From Adineta steineri (taxonomy: Eukaryota; Rotifera; Eurotatoria; Adinetida; Adinetidae): DNA of 64,000 nt. Below are positions 23,801 through 36,012 of this stretch, in pieces (the stretch's first letter is position 1; the number at the start of each line of letters is the position of its first letter). The notes under the pieces are model-generated. The model searched no databases. It was not told the DNA's origin and saw only the letters and a list, made by a program, of their open reading frames with translations. Made by a program: the position numbers and the translations under genes. The stretch is taken from contig CAJNOI010000197.1 of NCBI GenBank assembly GCA_905250115.1, positions 5,462-69,461 on the forward strand. The letters are read 5' to 3'.

Positions 23801-26098
23801 AGAAGTTTATACGGGATATTTATATGAGTACATATGTTACATTAAAAGAATCATCGTTTATACTAAAATCTTTTATGAGGCACTGTAACATTTCCAGCTC
23901 TCTCTCTCAAAATGGCTAACTGCAGAACTTTCTTGACGAGAGTCTATTTTGAGTAGTCAATTGTAAACTTTACAAATGCTTATTTCTAGTTGTCTATTTA
24001 AATAGAAACTTCTTTTTACCACATCGATGAACAAGAAAAAACAAAGCAATACAAAAAAGAAGTACTGAATAGAGATAATGTGTTCAACACAGTAGTCAAC
24101 AGTAGACGAAGAAAGAGTGTGCATGATATATGATGTATGAGAACCGATCTAGAATATAGAGCAGAACGAACTTTATAATCGTTTGTACTTCTTACGTCTA
24201 GCTTTATCCCAAGTTCGACAATACGTTACGACTATGTACTGATTGTGTTTTATTTGTTTCTATTAGCCCCAAAGCGTCGTAGTCGATTCTATTGGCAATA
24301 TGTACATTGCTGATAGCCACAACTATCGTGTTCTCAAATGGCCCGTAGGTGCATCGCAAGGCATTGTAGTTGCTGGTAAGCAGGAAAAATTGATATTTCT
24401 TTTGATAAGTGATAAAATAATTGTCAAAACTATGTAGAAAAGACGTTTTTCTGGAAAACAAATTCTAAATTAAGTAACTAGACTTTTTATTTCGCTGTTT
24501 TCAACTCATTTGGAGGCGCTAATTGAAACTTTCTACTTTTCGTCGAGCTAAGCATCCGATCCGAGAACATAGTTCTCTTCGTAGTAGCAATATATGAGTT
24601 TATTTTTTATGGTTATTTATTGCTTCAGTATTTGCCTTATAGTGAATCTCTCTGAAATTAATACGAGTGTCTAATCAAAGTGAGTTAAAACGAATTTCTA
24701 AAACTGTTGTCGTTTGATGCATAACCATACAGAGCCAAAAGTAAGCTGTTTTTTTAATCAAAAATGCTTAAAATATAATATGTTCATGTATGATAAAACT
24801 ATATAATAACGTTATGATTTTGATAGTACCAGAGCACTCTCATAATTTAACCTGGTGGTAGAATTTTATAAGATAGCTCTTTTTTCATCGTTAGCCTGTA
24901 ATGGTCAAGAGTGTAATCAGGATGGAATTAGAATATTCATAATCAATGTACTTTCTATGATAGCTTCTTATGTCATATCTCAGAAGTGTCGTGTTAACCG
25001 CATGCGTAAACAGCTTCTGGTTTATGAATAATGCATATTTCTTTGATACAGCTACCTCAGGACACAATAGATAAAAGAAGACATACTATTAAAAGGGGTT
25101 AGAAATAAGTACAATAATTTGAAAAAACCAGTGAAATTTGAATTTTCTAGCAAGAGCTCTACTTTAAAAACTCTAAAAGACTTTATCACGCATTCATAAA
25201 AATTTCGATGTGTTCTTAGCACATATGGAAAGGGATGAGACACTGTATCACTTGTTTTTTTGACAATTTTAATGCCAGAGCCTTATATTTCAATGTAAAT
25301 AGGTAATGGAGTTATTGGCACATCTTTGAACAATATCGGTATTGCATATGATGCGAAAGTTGACTCGAGTGGTAATATCTATGTACCAGATCGCAATAAC
25401 GGACGCGTCCTCAAGTGGACTCCACCATCATTATCAGGTATCTTAGTCGCCGGACAAATTAGTAGTTCTGGATCAAATGCAGATCAATTAAATCAACCCT
25501 CACATGTTATCTTCGATTCGGTTGGAAATATTTATGTATGCGATGCCGGTGAGTATCTCTCATCTATCCGTTGTAGATCATTGCTCGCATATTTTGATAA
25601 GAAAAAGCTTATGTTATCTAGAAGTTTTATAAAATCGTTTATTCGAGCGAGAAATTTTTTTCGTCGGAACACTGCTCATTGGACGAGATAGTGTTTGTTT
25701 AAAAAAATGAAGTTCATTTTGACACACTTTTATCATATCGATATCCATCAATAATTATCTCCATGGAAAATGTGTTACTTTAAAGAAATCCATTTGATAC
25801 TTTTCATAATCGCAATCAGCTCGGAGAAGTCTAGCATATAGGATTAAAAAATTATAGTCTCATAAGCTTACATGACCTTTTCTTCATCATTGATTTTCTT
25901 TTTGAAGCTAACAATAGAATTCAGCGATGGGTCAATGGATCATCTATGGGTTCCACAGTTGTCGGCACTGGAATAGCTGGTCTAGACTCCAATCAATTAA
26001 ACACTCCATTTGGTATCGCTTTTGATTCGTTCAACAATTTGTATGTTGCGGATGCTAACAATAATCGCATCCAACGATTTAATTTAACACATGCTTGA
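20839..26098 (+). CDS. type II membrane-anchored NHL-repeat protein
   Basis: Seven exons (20839-20876, 20929-21044, 23005-23288, 23577-23687, 24267-24375, 25303-25548, 25908-26098) close in phase to 364 residues. The N-terminus MALCLQIRAKVQSVWKHHP is short and basic. It is followed by one 23-residue membrane span (AALLVLIGLVIACVLILKLIV) with no cleavage site, so the NHL domain should be extracellular. About five NHL blades follow (for example NGTLYIADTKNHRIQKW, GNMYIADSHNYRVLKW, FNNLYVADANNNRIQRF). Exons correspond roughly to blades. Intron 2 is 1,960 bp and packed with repeats; introns 4-6 are 359-927 bp, long for this genome. The two N-terminal exons are short, so automated models may miss them. 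Confidence 0.82.
21996..22178. repeat. expanded TG/CA inverted array inside an intron
   Basis: The largest TG/CA copy here: about 100 nt of TGTGGG/TGTGAG-type units starting AGGGTGTGGGTGTGGATG, a short loop, then CA-rich units ending CGCCCTCACTCTCACAAC. It lies within intron 2 of the membrane-anchored NHL gene. Confidence 0.8.
22443..22752. repeat. pair of diverged direct repeats in an intron
   Basis: Segments at about 22443-22496 and 22697-22752 share the pattern GTAAT(T/C)CGAATTA(C/G)CCCAACT followed by CTAA(A)TTA(C)CCC-like sequence. They lie about 250 bp apart in the same orientation. Identity is moderate. Confidence 0.5.
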
Positions 26099-26181
26099 GT
26101 AATGATAATAATGAAAGAAAATTTAGATTTCAATTAGAATACAAATAGTTATAAATATCATTCACAGGCTTATCAAAAGAA

Positions 26182-26240
26182 CTTGGGGTGTGTGTGCCAA
26201 GAAAATAGGTGGACATCCTTTCAAATACCACACCCGTCCC
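26182..26240. repeat. TG/CA hairpin element, degenerate
   Basis: CTTGGGGTGTGTGTGCC on the left and TACCACACCCGTCCC on the right, 84 bp past the stop of the NHL gene. Confidence 0.55.
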
Positions 26241-26570
26241 CTTGCTTTAACACATTTATCTTTCTCTTGCTCTGTATTTTTCGTTTGTTCTGTTTCTTTT
26301 CTCTTGTTCGCTTTCTTTCTTCTGCTGCTTCTTAAATTTAGTCAGTCTAGAGAAGAACGATGGATAGCAAGGTTGCTTCAAAGTGCGATAAAAAGAATTC
26401 ATCTGAATTGTGTTTGGAGAGTCGAAGACAGAATAGAGTCCGAACCATAGGCTCGATAAAGAAGCGACAAGAATTATTTTGTTTGTGCTCGCTATTATAT
26501 TTTTCTCTTTTATTATTCAATAAACGTCATATATTCCTGAAATATCTACCTTATTCATAATTCCGTTACA

Positions 26571-26699
26571 GTGTAGGTTTGTGTGAGTACGGGTGTGAAT
26601 CAATGTGCGTGAGTGTGAGGGTAGATGTCGATGGGAATTGATATGGATGTGCATAAGGGTGTCACGCAACTAAGAGACTGACCCACACCTTCAAGATGG
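26571..26699. repeat. TG-rich array with one CA arm
   Basis: About 90 nt of GTGTGAGT/GGGTGTGAAT-type units on the left, then a short right arm GACCCACACCTTCAAGATGG. The arms are strongly unequal. Confidence 0.65.
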
Positions 26700-26758
26700 A
26701 TTTTTAAGAAAAGTAATTTGGCGTATGAAAAATCGGCTGATACTGGAAGGTACAAGTC

Positions 26759-26909
26759 GGGGTGTGAGTGTGGGCTTAGGTATGATGTGTGTGAAAGTAG
26801 GAGTGAGGGTGCACGTGTGTGGTGGGTGTGAGTATGAATGTTACATCTACCACACAACCGAAATGACACTCACAACCATCTACACCCACACCCACACCCA
26901 CACCTTCAA
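26759..26909. repeat. TG/CA inverted array
   Basis: The left arm runs from GGGGTGTGAGTGTGGGC for about 75 nt. The right arm ends with four CCCACA units and CACCTTCAAC. It follows the preceding array by about 60 bp. Confidence 0.75.
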
Positions 26910-27066
26910 CAATATATACGAACTTGAGGAGTGTGACTGGCTGTGGGGTGAATGTGGTTCAGATTCAGAAACGAATACTACTCTCAGCCACACCTGGTGT
27001 GCTCGTGAGGGTCTAACTTGATTTGCTATTCGCAAGGATGAAAGAATAATGTTGTCCTAATGGATA

Positions 27067-27440
27067 GTTTTCTTAGAAGGAGAAACTGTGATATAAAAGC
27101 ATATTATTTTAGTGCAGCAAAGTAAATACAAGCACTATAGTAATAATTACCTTTAAAATAATTCGAATGATGATCGATATAAAAATAAAAAGGACTGAAT
27201 ACAATATTTGCGACTATACACAAACATGAAAATATACTGAATGAAAAAGTGAGAAGCGTACCTTTAGATATCTCTTTTACTTTCAGTGATCGCCGATAGA
27301 TAAATCGTATTTCTTTCTTTCTTTCTACTGAAAAAATTAGGACCAAAGACTAAGGATGTTACTTTATCTTTACTTTATGAATCAAGATAGAGACAATCTT
27401 TATCTGCAAAAATAAAGTTAAAATAACGAATAAAGATACA
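27067..27440. repeat. dispersed 350-bp repeat, copy 2
   Basis: Matches 16340-16690 in the same orientation, including TAGTAATAATTACCTTTAAA and ACACAAACATGAAAATATAC. This copy is complete and ends in TTTACTTTATGAATCAAGAT-like sequence, about 90 bp before the foldback element. Compared with copy 1 it has an extra segment of about 20 nt near 27096-27118. Confidence 0.75.
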
Positions 27441-27532
27441 TTTTTTCATGCTATAACAACAGATGACGTTTATTAATGCTCTTTCGTATCATCATCATCG
27501 TCATTTCCATACGCCATATCATCGAAAAAAAG

Positions 27533-28198
27533 GGTTCCATGAATTTCGGCCCAGCAATTTTTCGTCCCAGACTTTCGACCCGGTCCGAAACTCCAGTAAC
27601 TTTTCGGTTCAGGGACGAAAACTCAATGGAATTTCAGTCCAACTATTGATTAAATTTTGAATTAATTTATTATTAATTAATACCTTCACACCGCTCAGCA
27701 CTATGACTTTGGAAAATTCATTCTGCTGAGCAGTATGAATATTGAGAAGGTCGCCTGGCTACAAATTGATGTGGTGTTAGGAATATTCCATTAAGTTTGT
27801 TATATCTCAAACGGTTATCTGAAATGCTTATCAAATACTGTGCATAAACCTTAACTAGAAAATACATTTTTCACACTCCATTATCAGATGTTTTTAAAAC
27901 CTTGTATTTTCGATATTTTATAATTCATAGCATCACTGAACGGGTCAAACTAGTTTATGATTTTTATAATGTTCATACTGCTCGGCAGTATGACACACTG
28001 ATCAGTAGAATGAATTTTCCAAAGTCATAGTGCTGAGCGGTATGAAGTTATTAATTAATAATAAATTAATTCAAAATTTAATCAATCACTGGACCGAAAT
28101 TCCATTGAGTTTTCGTCCCTGAACCGAAAAGTTACTGAAGTTTCGGACCGGGCCGAAAGTGTGGGACGAAAAATTGCTGGGTCGAAATTCCAGTCTCC
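27533..28198. mobile_element. foldback element with long TIRs and 10-bp target duplication
   Basis: Flanked by direct repeats CGAAAAAAAG at 27523-27532 and 28199-28208. The arms of about 210-230 bp (27533-27745 and 27968-28198) are inverted copies at high identity, sharing for example AGCAATTTTTCGTCCCA, TTTTCGGTTCAGGGACGAAA and ACCGCTCAGCACTATGAC(T). The spacer is about 220 bp. A 9-10 bp duplication with long arms fits the Mutator-like pattern. No transposase frame is present, so the element is non-autonomous. Confidence 0.8.
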
Positions 28199-30321
28199 CG
28201 AAAAAAAGAATTACGCAAGAAATGATATATACAAAAAATGCTACTCCGTGGTACAGCTAACTATATAGTATCATAATTTTTTATGAGTTAGTGTAAGAAA
28301 ATAAAAAAGTACGTTTCGATAGAAAAAGTCTTTATTCTTTATAAAATAAAGATGAAGATTTTTATTACTTTACTCGTTATTATAAAGAAAATAAAGATAT
28401 AAACGTGTATATCTTAGATTTCTTTCCACCATATATGCAGTGAGTATGAAACAATATTCAGAGGATACATAAATATTATCCACGCTTAAATTTTTTTCAT
28501 TCTTTTACTACAATGATCAGTGGAGGTTAAATCTTTTTTTTCTCTCATCTATATCATGAAACAAGCATGCATGTTCCAAAAGAGTCAATATAAATGATAC
28601 TTATTCTCATTTCTGTACGTAACAAAAACTACCTTTATTTTTATCAAAAAAAGAAAAAAAAACCGTTGTGCATTACCCCAGCTTCGTCCTCTGATGTAAA
28701 ACACGCAGCTAATGGGATGCAATTACTACGCCTCAGGCAGCCAAGGAATGAAAAATACGGCATTTCTGCGCGTACAAATGTGTGCTTTTTACGCGACGAA
28801 AAGACATTTTTTTTGAAAGCAAAATGATGGAGACACCCTTTGTTGTTAACAACTTGATTCTTTCTACAAAAAAAGAATTTTTCTTCAAGCGTAGACAGGA
28901 CGTATTTTTTGTTCCTTGTCTGCCCGGAGTACTAGCATCAACATGCGGAGATATTTATACACTGATCTAATTGTTAATAGATATTATGTACATTAATCTC
29001 ATGACATAAATTTATGTTTCATCGAGCTCACATAATTCTTTATGAGTTACCATTAGTTTTTAGAAAAACTGTCAAGTTTCGGTGAGATTGAAAAAGTTCT
29101 GCTAGATGTGAACTAATACACTCCTATCAAATAATTTATCAATCGAATTTTTTATCACACAACTAAGAAACAATAGACATTATAATTACGAGTGATTTGT
29201 AATAAATTAAATTGTTTAGATCTTAAATATTTTTCTCCTATTAGTCATTTGATCAGAAGACCTGTTTTATCATATGAGAAGACTTAATATCTTGCATAAA
29301 ATTAAGGATGATGGTAGTGAATGAACGACTAAAAGTGGAGATAGAAAGTATATTATTTTTATCAAGTTATCTCATGCTTCATATGTCCTCATTCTCTAGC
29401 ATAATGAAAAATGACTGTGTATTTATTTGATTTTTAACAATTCTTCTTAGTAATATCGATTAAATTATAAATTCAACTCGTTTTATATATTTGCATTAGT
29501 GAATTGATGATCGATTTGTATATCTAATTACATTTTAGGAATACCACTTGTTATTATAATGAAAGATTTTTATTGCAACTGTCCTTTGATTATATTCAAA
29601 GATATACTTTAATTGATTTCCTGTTTAATAAAAAAATCTCATTATCATTGTTTCTTTTTTCTCAATCTGTTTGAAGGGCCTGGTTCTTCCATGCAGAATA
29701 TCATAAATAACAAAACATGACAATATATTTTGTACTTTTATTACAAGGGAGAAATCAAGTACTCTCATATTCCGTGTATTCCTTGCCTGCCTATTATAAA
29801 ATAAATTAGCTAATATTAAAATGATACAGATAGCTCATTATTCGTATTTTTTAATAAACTGAAAGGATCATTCATCAATATCGATTGATAATATTCTATA
29901 AAGTAAAAAGTTCTTTGTATGTGTTAATAAATGTTTTTTTTCTATAATTTTCTATTAATATATGTTTATTTATGAATAAAAATATAAAACTCGATTGAAT
30001 ACATGTGTGAGTAGTCTCAAGATTTTTAGAAAAAAAATAAGAAATACTAAAAAAAAAGGAAAATATAATTACTTTTATTATTTTACTTGTTTGGGTAAGT
30101 TGTTAAGAAAACTAAATGAATTGCACCCAGAATTCATCTATTATGAAATGTTTGTAAATATTTGTTCATTCAAATATTCGGACATATCTCTTTTGGTTAT
30201 GTTATAGTTTTTAAGATATCTACCAAAATTTGTACTATCTTACAAAAAAATGACTTGGCACAGTTTTGAAGATCTATACAAAACTGTTCACAAAATATAG
30301 ATTTTTCTAGAAAATATTGTC

Positions 30322-33300
30322 ATGTGTATACAATTACTGTTGCAATCGTTTTATAAAATTGTTTGTAATAAATGGAATGCAGGGAATATTTATGATTCTC
30401 GATCATTAGATCCATTAATTATTCGTCGTGAAATCTTATCAACTCGTCTTTATATTGTTCTTGTTATTATTTCTCTTATTACTTTAACAATATATTCTTC
30501 ATTAAGTAATCGAATCGAAAATAAAACTGTAATATTACCAAGTCAATCTATTTATGAAAATCTTCAAAAGAAATATGCTACTAGTTTACAGTGCCCATGT
30601 ACAAAAATCTCGATTCCTTATGGAGATTTTATTAAAATAATTCCATTGTTTCATCAAGTATGTTCAAGTGATTTTATTTCTCAACAATGGATCAATTTTA
30701 TATTTCAAGCAAATTCAACATTTATTTGGCCAATAGATGTACGAACAAGTCTGAGTGCAATGTGGCAATTAATACGAACATTCTGTCAAAGTTCAATAAA
30801 TATAACTACAGATGCACTTGATCAATTTAATAATTCCCCATTAGTTAATACAATGTTATTGACTGAAGGATTATTAGAAGCAAAAATTCAAGCTGCTCTT
30901 TATTTATTACGTCAAACAGCATCATCTACTCTAATACAACCAATGACAATTGTTCATAAAGTCACACAAGCAAATCAATTAGTAACAGGATTATTAACAA
31001 ATTATGTTGCTGTAACAAAAAACTTTGGACTAATGCAAGATCGTGATTCGTATGTCGATATTGGTTATATGAATGTATCTCTTTATACGGGAACATTTGG
31101 AAACAAATATATATTAGAAAATTCATCACTAGTTTGTTCTTGTCAAAATAATGGTTCATGTCCTTTACCTGGATATCTTTATTTATATAAAATTTTTGAA
31201 ACTTTTGGAATCTATGATTTAAATAGAATTGAAGCAAATGAAACATTATCTGGTATAATAATTGATTGTTTACCATCTCAAATGACACTTTCATCATCAT
31301 TAGAATGTTTTTATAATCAATCATGTTTAAATATTCTTTTATCATCTTATAAAAATTCATTAAATATTGCAATTCTTAATCAATCTTTATCAAGTCGTTT
31401 TCTTTCAACAACAAAAATTGAATTACTTATCAATGAACTTTTTCTTGAAGAAATGTTTAATCAAACAAATTATACAAAATATTATTCACAATGTTTACCC
31501 AAGTCTTGTCAATATATTTACATACATCGTTTTTATTGGATTAATGTTCTTACAATTTTTATTGGTCTTCTTGGAGGAATAACTACTGTACTACATATAG
31601 TTACTCCATATATCATTCGATTAATTTTATGTATTAAAAAACGATGTGCTTCAAAGAAATACGAGGAAGTTACACAAAAAACTCCATGTAAGATTTAAGC
31701 AGAAAATAGGAATATAATATTTAATAAATATAATTTTAGTTCGGCCAAAAGAATTTTTTCTCAAAGTCAAAGATAAAATCATAACTTTTAATTTATACAG
31801 TAAATATTCTCGTGATCCAGTACGTGTTTATCATGGTGTTTTAGCAACACGATTATATATTATTTTATTATTGGTTTCAGTATGTATTATTATTTTATTT
31901 TCATATTCATCAAATCAAGTATTTAATGAAACCATTATAAATCCATCTGAACAAGAATATGAAAAGTTAGAAGAAAAATATTCATTAACATTAACATGTC
32001 CATGTACGCAAATATCTATACCTTATGAAGATTTAATAACAATCGAAGTAAAATATCATCAGATATGTACAAGTGATTTTATTCAACCATGGTGGTACCA
32101 AAGTTTTCTTCCGCATAATAATTCTGACGAGTATGCAATTGATTTTTTATCATTTGCTCCATCATATTTTCAAACATTAGAAACATTTTGTGATATTGCT
32201 AAAATAATAATCAATAATGAAATTAATCGATTTTTAACAACAACATTTGTTCATGCTCAAATTTTAACAAATAATATATTTAATTCCCAAATAAATTCAT
32301 CAATAAATACATTTATTCAATTAACACAAACTGAATATCGTTATCGAATGTCTTTAACGAATGGATTACTTCATAGTAATCAATATTTAAGTCATATGGT
32401 AGCAAGTACTGCTCTAAACACAATGTTATTGGACCGGTCAGATGGAACACATACTATAGAGATCAATACAGATGCTCTGTATACTCTCAATGCAAGTGAT
32501 GATATATGTTATTGTGTTCTAGATTCAACATGTAATATAGATAATATCTATTTTGGTAATAATAATAATGAATATAAGTCGTCAATTGATTGGCAACCTG
32601 ATGGTATACAAGTTGGCTGTTCGGTTATGGATTCTGTATTAAAATCATCATTGATGTGTTGGTTTGAAAACACTTGTTTAAAACAATTACGAATACTTGT
32701 TAATACAGCAAACCTTCCAATACTTCCATCTATAACTCCACTTGATTCAACATTATCTAGTCAATATTTTCCAAATACATCAATTGAATTAATTTTTAAT
32801 GAAATTATGATTGAAGAATGGAATTACTCTTCACCATATTCAATCTATTATCAAAAATGTAAACCTTCATTTTGCTCGTTTACTTATAAGAAAAAGACTA
32901 GTATTATTTATATAATTACTATTATTATCAGTCTTATTGGTGGAATTAATGTTCTTCTTCGATTATTTTCTCCATTTATAATTAAGATTATTTTTAAATT
33001 TATTCATCGATTAAAACGCAAAAATTCACCGCAAATCTCGACTATACAAGAAGAAAATCATCGTAAGTTATTGATGGGTGTGGGTAAAGAAAATATGAAC
33101 CTACACCCACCCACCCACAATCAAGAAATTTGAAACTATATTTTATTTTATTTAGAAAATGTTGGAATTTGTAATATTATAAGGAATCAAATGATTCGAT
33201 TAATAGATAAATTTTTAATGATAAATCTATTTGATAGTGAATCAGATAATATTGAAACAATGCGTCTTGAACGAATATCAACAAAACTTTATTTATTAAT

Positions 33301-34447
33301 TTTTTCAATTTGTATATATAGTATAACAGTATATATAGTATTTACGGATACAACTATAGATCAATCTTTTGCAAATCCTTCCAAAAATGATTATAATAAT
33401 TTATTAATATCTCATTCGAAATCACTTGATTGTCCTTGTAATAAAATATCAATTGCATATAAAGATTTTATAGAAATTAACACAACATTTCATGAAATAT
33501 GTTCAAGTGATTTTGTTAATATAAAATGGATTAATTATTTATTTTATCAAGGATATTGGTTTGAGTATGAACGACGTGATATTCGTGAACGTGGTAGTGC
33601 ATATTTTTTATTTCTTTCAAATTTATGCAACATTTCTCAAACGACAATTAATAATGCAATTGAACAATCTCTTAATGAAATATTTATCAATACTAAATTA
33701 ATATCTGAATCTGAATTTTATATTCAAATTGAAAATATTATTTTACAATTTCAAAACGAAACTTTAACAAAATTTTCTCAAAGTTTGAAACTTCTACGGA
33801 ATATAATGAATGGAAATGCTTTTGTATCTTCATATTTTTTAAATTGGTATTGGTGGAGAGACATAAATAGTACTATTACAATAATTCCAACTAGTCCAAT
33901 AATAATGGAAAATGGATGTTCATGTGGAACACAAAGTGATTGTATTGATGCAGGAGGAATTTATTATGATACAAATAATGATCAAGCATTTGCAATGCCT
34001 GGATTGCATATTGGTTGTTCAGTTGTAGAAACATTATTGCAGTCAACATTTGAATGCTTATATAATCAAACATGTATTGATTTATTATTACATTATATGA
34101 CAAGTATACAAAATCGATTTCCTTATCGAATGAATATATCTACTATTAATTCAGCAACTGTGAGTCGTTTTAAAACAAATACATTGATCCAAACTATAGC
34201 AGATGAATTATTTATTGAAAAATGGAAAATCAATAGTTCTTATTCATTATTTTATAATCAATGTGCTCCTGCTTATTGTTCTTATAAAATTCAAAAAGAT
34301 GATTATGCTATTTATATTATATCGAAAATTTTAGGTTTATATGGAGGATTAACTGTTTCTTTACGATTTATTATTCCAACTATAACTAAAATAATATTTA
34401 ATATTATTAAACGATGTCGAAATAATATAATTATTCCTAATGAATAG
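30322..34447 (+). CDS. single-chain protein of three two-TM, cysteine-rich units
   Basis: Three exons (30322-31687, 31740-33062, 33156-34447) join at GT-AG introns of 52 and 93 nt and close in frame to 1,326 residues. Each exon encodes one homologous unit of about 430 residues: a short basic tail; TM1 (as in LSTRLYIVLVIISLITL); an ectodomain with conserved CPC(T/N)KISI(P/A)Y, F(H)Q(V/I)CSSDF, LECxxNQxC and YYxQCxPxxC; TM2 (NVLTIFIGLLGGITTVL); and a Lys/Arg-rich tail. Units 2 and 3 are preceded by open frame with no stop. Unit 2 has no in-frame ATG before its TM1, so it needs unit 1 for a start. Topology recalls DEG/ENaC subunits, but no signature of that family was identified. Probably a surface channel or receptor; family not recognised. 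Confidence 0.8.
33072..33125. repeat. TG/CA hairpin element inside a short intron
   Basis: GATGGGTGTGGGT and CTACACCCACCCACCCAC surround a 15-nt loop. The element makes up more than half of the 93-nt intron 33063-33155. It also keeps the reading frame open through the intron, which could make a gene finder extend the exon to a false stop at 33133. Confidence 0.85.
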
Positions 34448-35061
34448 TTATCTATTCAACAAACTACATCAAGTCTTATACAAACAAGCTTTGCTCATTA
34501 TTTTAATATATGCTTATTTTCTTGCTTGGTATTTGTTTTTTTTGCAGCATTGTTGAAATAATTTCGAAAATTTTATTCGCTTTGATGTTGTTACGTACAG
34601 TTCCTTTATAAATAACATTAATAAAATTTAAAAATGATCTATTCATAGTTTTTATAAAATATTTCGATTTGCAGATATTGTTTAAATTGTTATTCCATTT
34701 TTTTCTCGAATAATAATGTTACCCTGAAAATCCTGTTGATTATAGAGATAGGAAATGAACTTGAACAAATGCAATCATACGGATATATTTCAACAAGCAC
34801 GAAGAATTTGTTAACTAACAGTCACAAAAGTTGAACATAAATTGAACCTGTATCTTTTGATAACTGGTCCCAGTAATAAATGATAACTGCATATTCAAAA
34901 CATTTACGGTTTTTCGATGAGGAGTTTATGAGGTGTGTGAAGAATATTTGTCTTAATAATAAAATTCTTCAAATATTAAAATGTCTTAGAACAATGCCGA
35001 GAACGTCAAAACACTACTAATTCCAATATTTGGAATGCATAGATGACGAATATTTAACAAA

Positions 35062-35125
35062 GACGGGTGTGAATGTGGGTGTGTCTTTCATTTTTTTCTT
35101 TTCTCCATTCACACCTACACTCTCT
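35062..35125. repeat. TG/CA hairpin element
   Basis: GACGGGTGTGAATGTGGGTGTG on the left; CATTCACACCTACACTCTC on the right; a T-rich loop between them. Confidence 0.75.
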
Positions 35126-35221
35126 AGTAACACGACCATTATCATTTTGTCTCTTCTTCGATTCTTTATATCATAGCGATGGACAAACAGATGTTTAAAA
35201 AACAGTGATACCTCTTGCGAG

Positions 35222-35266
35222 CATCTTGAAGGTGTGGGTGTAATTCTTGCTACACTCATCTTAAAA
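35222..35266. repeat. TG/CA hairpin element, minimal copy
   Basis: CATCTTGAAGGTGTGGGTGTA on the left and TACACTCATCTTAAAATG on the right. At 45 bp it is the shortest copy in the window. Confidence 0.65.
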
Positions 35267-36012
35267 TGAGAAAATTTCTATATGAATTTAATATTTATTA
35301 TTTTTTTAATTAATATGTGTTTTAACTATAAGAATGTATAAAGCTTAGAGATAAATGTAAATCATTAATAGCAATATTAATTGTCTCTAGAAAAAAAGTC
35401 TTTTATATTATTTTAATTTTTCTGGTTACGAAAAGAATTGAAATTAATGTCAAATCTTCATAGTAGAAATAGTAGGATAAATGAATATTTTCATAAATCC
35501 TCAGGAACTTTAGAATATTTTATTTGATGAAAAAAGGATAAAGTTCAATTAATAATTCGTAATTAAATAAAGAACTAAGAAAATGGTTTGAAATGATAGT
35601 TCATTCAAAGGAAGAAGAATTGAAAAAGACTTTTGATGAGATTTCATTTCATTGAAAATACTCTATTGCTGATTATATATGAAGTTTTCTTTTTAACAAA
35701 TATTTTCAGAGATGATAAATTGGATATAATTTCAAATGATTTTTTTTCAAGTAAACATAATAAATCAGATAGGATGAAAAATTCCATTTTTCTCTTAACT
35801 TTTCGATTGATCTATGAAGATAAAATCGAAATTTTGATAAAAGCAGAAATAAATAGAGAAGAATTTGGTATAGGTGTCACTTCATTATAGTCACACTCCA
35901 AAAAGAATTTTATTTAGGAATGACTAGTGATCTTCCATTTGTTTGATTAATTAAAATAGATTACAAAAGACAGATTTCTATAATGGTCAAGAAGAATGAT
36001 AGTCAATCTTCT

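Larger units (their letters stand above)
26099..30321. other. 4.2-kb gene-poor repeat cluster
   Basis: No supported gene. Holds three TG/CA structures, copy 2 of the 350-bp dispersed repeat, a 666-bp foldback element and AT-rich filler. Short frames at 28594-28970 are somewhat richer in G+C and contain poly-A runs. They show no domain and no start or splice context that I trust. Confidence 0.55.
34448..36012. other. intergenic, AT-rich, two hairpins
   Basis: Sequence downstream of the three-unit gene, without a supported gene. The frame 35633-35890 is low in complexity and lacks a domain. Confidence 0.55.

Noticed and set aside
28594-28970. Two short plus-strand frames with higher G+C
   Set aside because: They contain poly-A tracts, overlap each other in different frames and show no domain or splice context.
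29995-30207. Small frame upstream of the three-unit gene as an extra first exon
   Set aside because: No similarity to the tail or TM of the units, and in-frame stops separate it from 30322.
30322-34447. Naming the three-unit protein a DEG/ENaC or P2X channel
   Set aside because: Topology and Cys-rich ectodomain fit, but I could not find the diagnostic motifs of either family, so the family is left open.
31740-34447. Three separate genes in an operon-like row
   Set aside because: Unit 2 lacks an in-frame ATG before TM1, and both junctions have good splice sites with exact phase. Trans-splicing cannot be fully excluded without transcripts.
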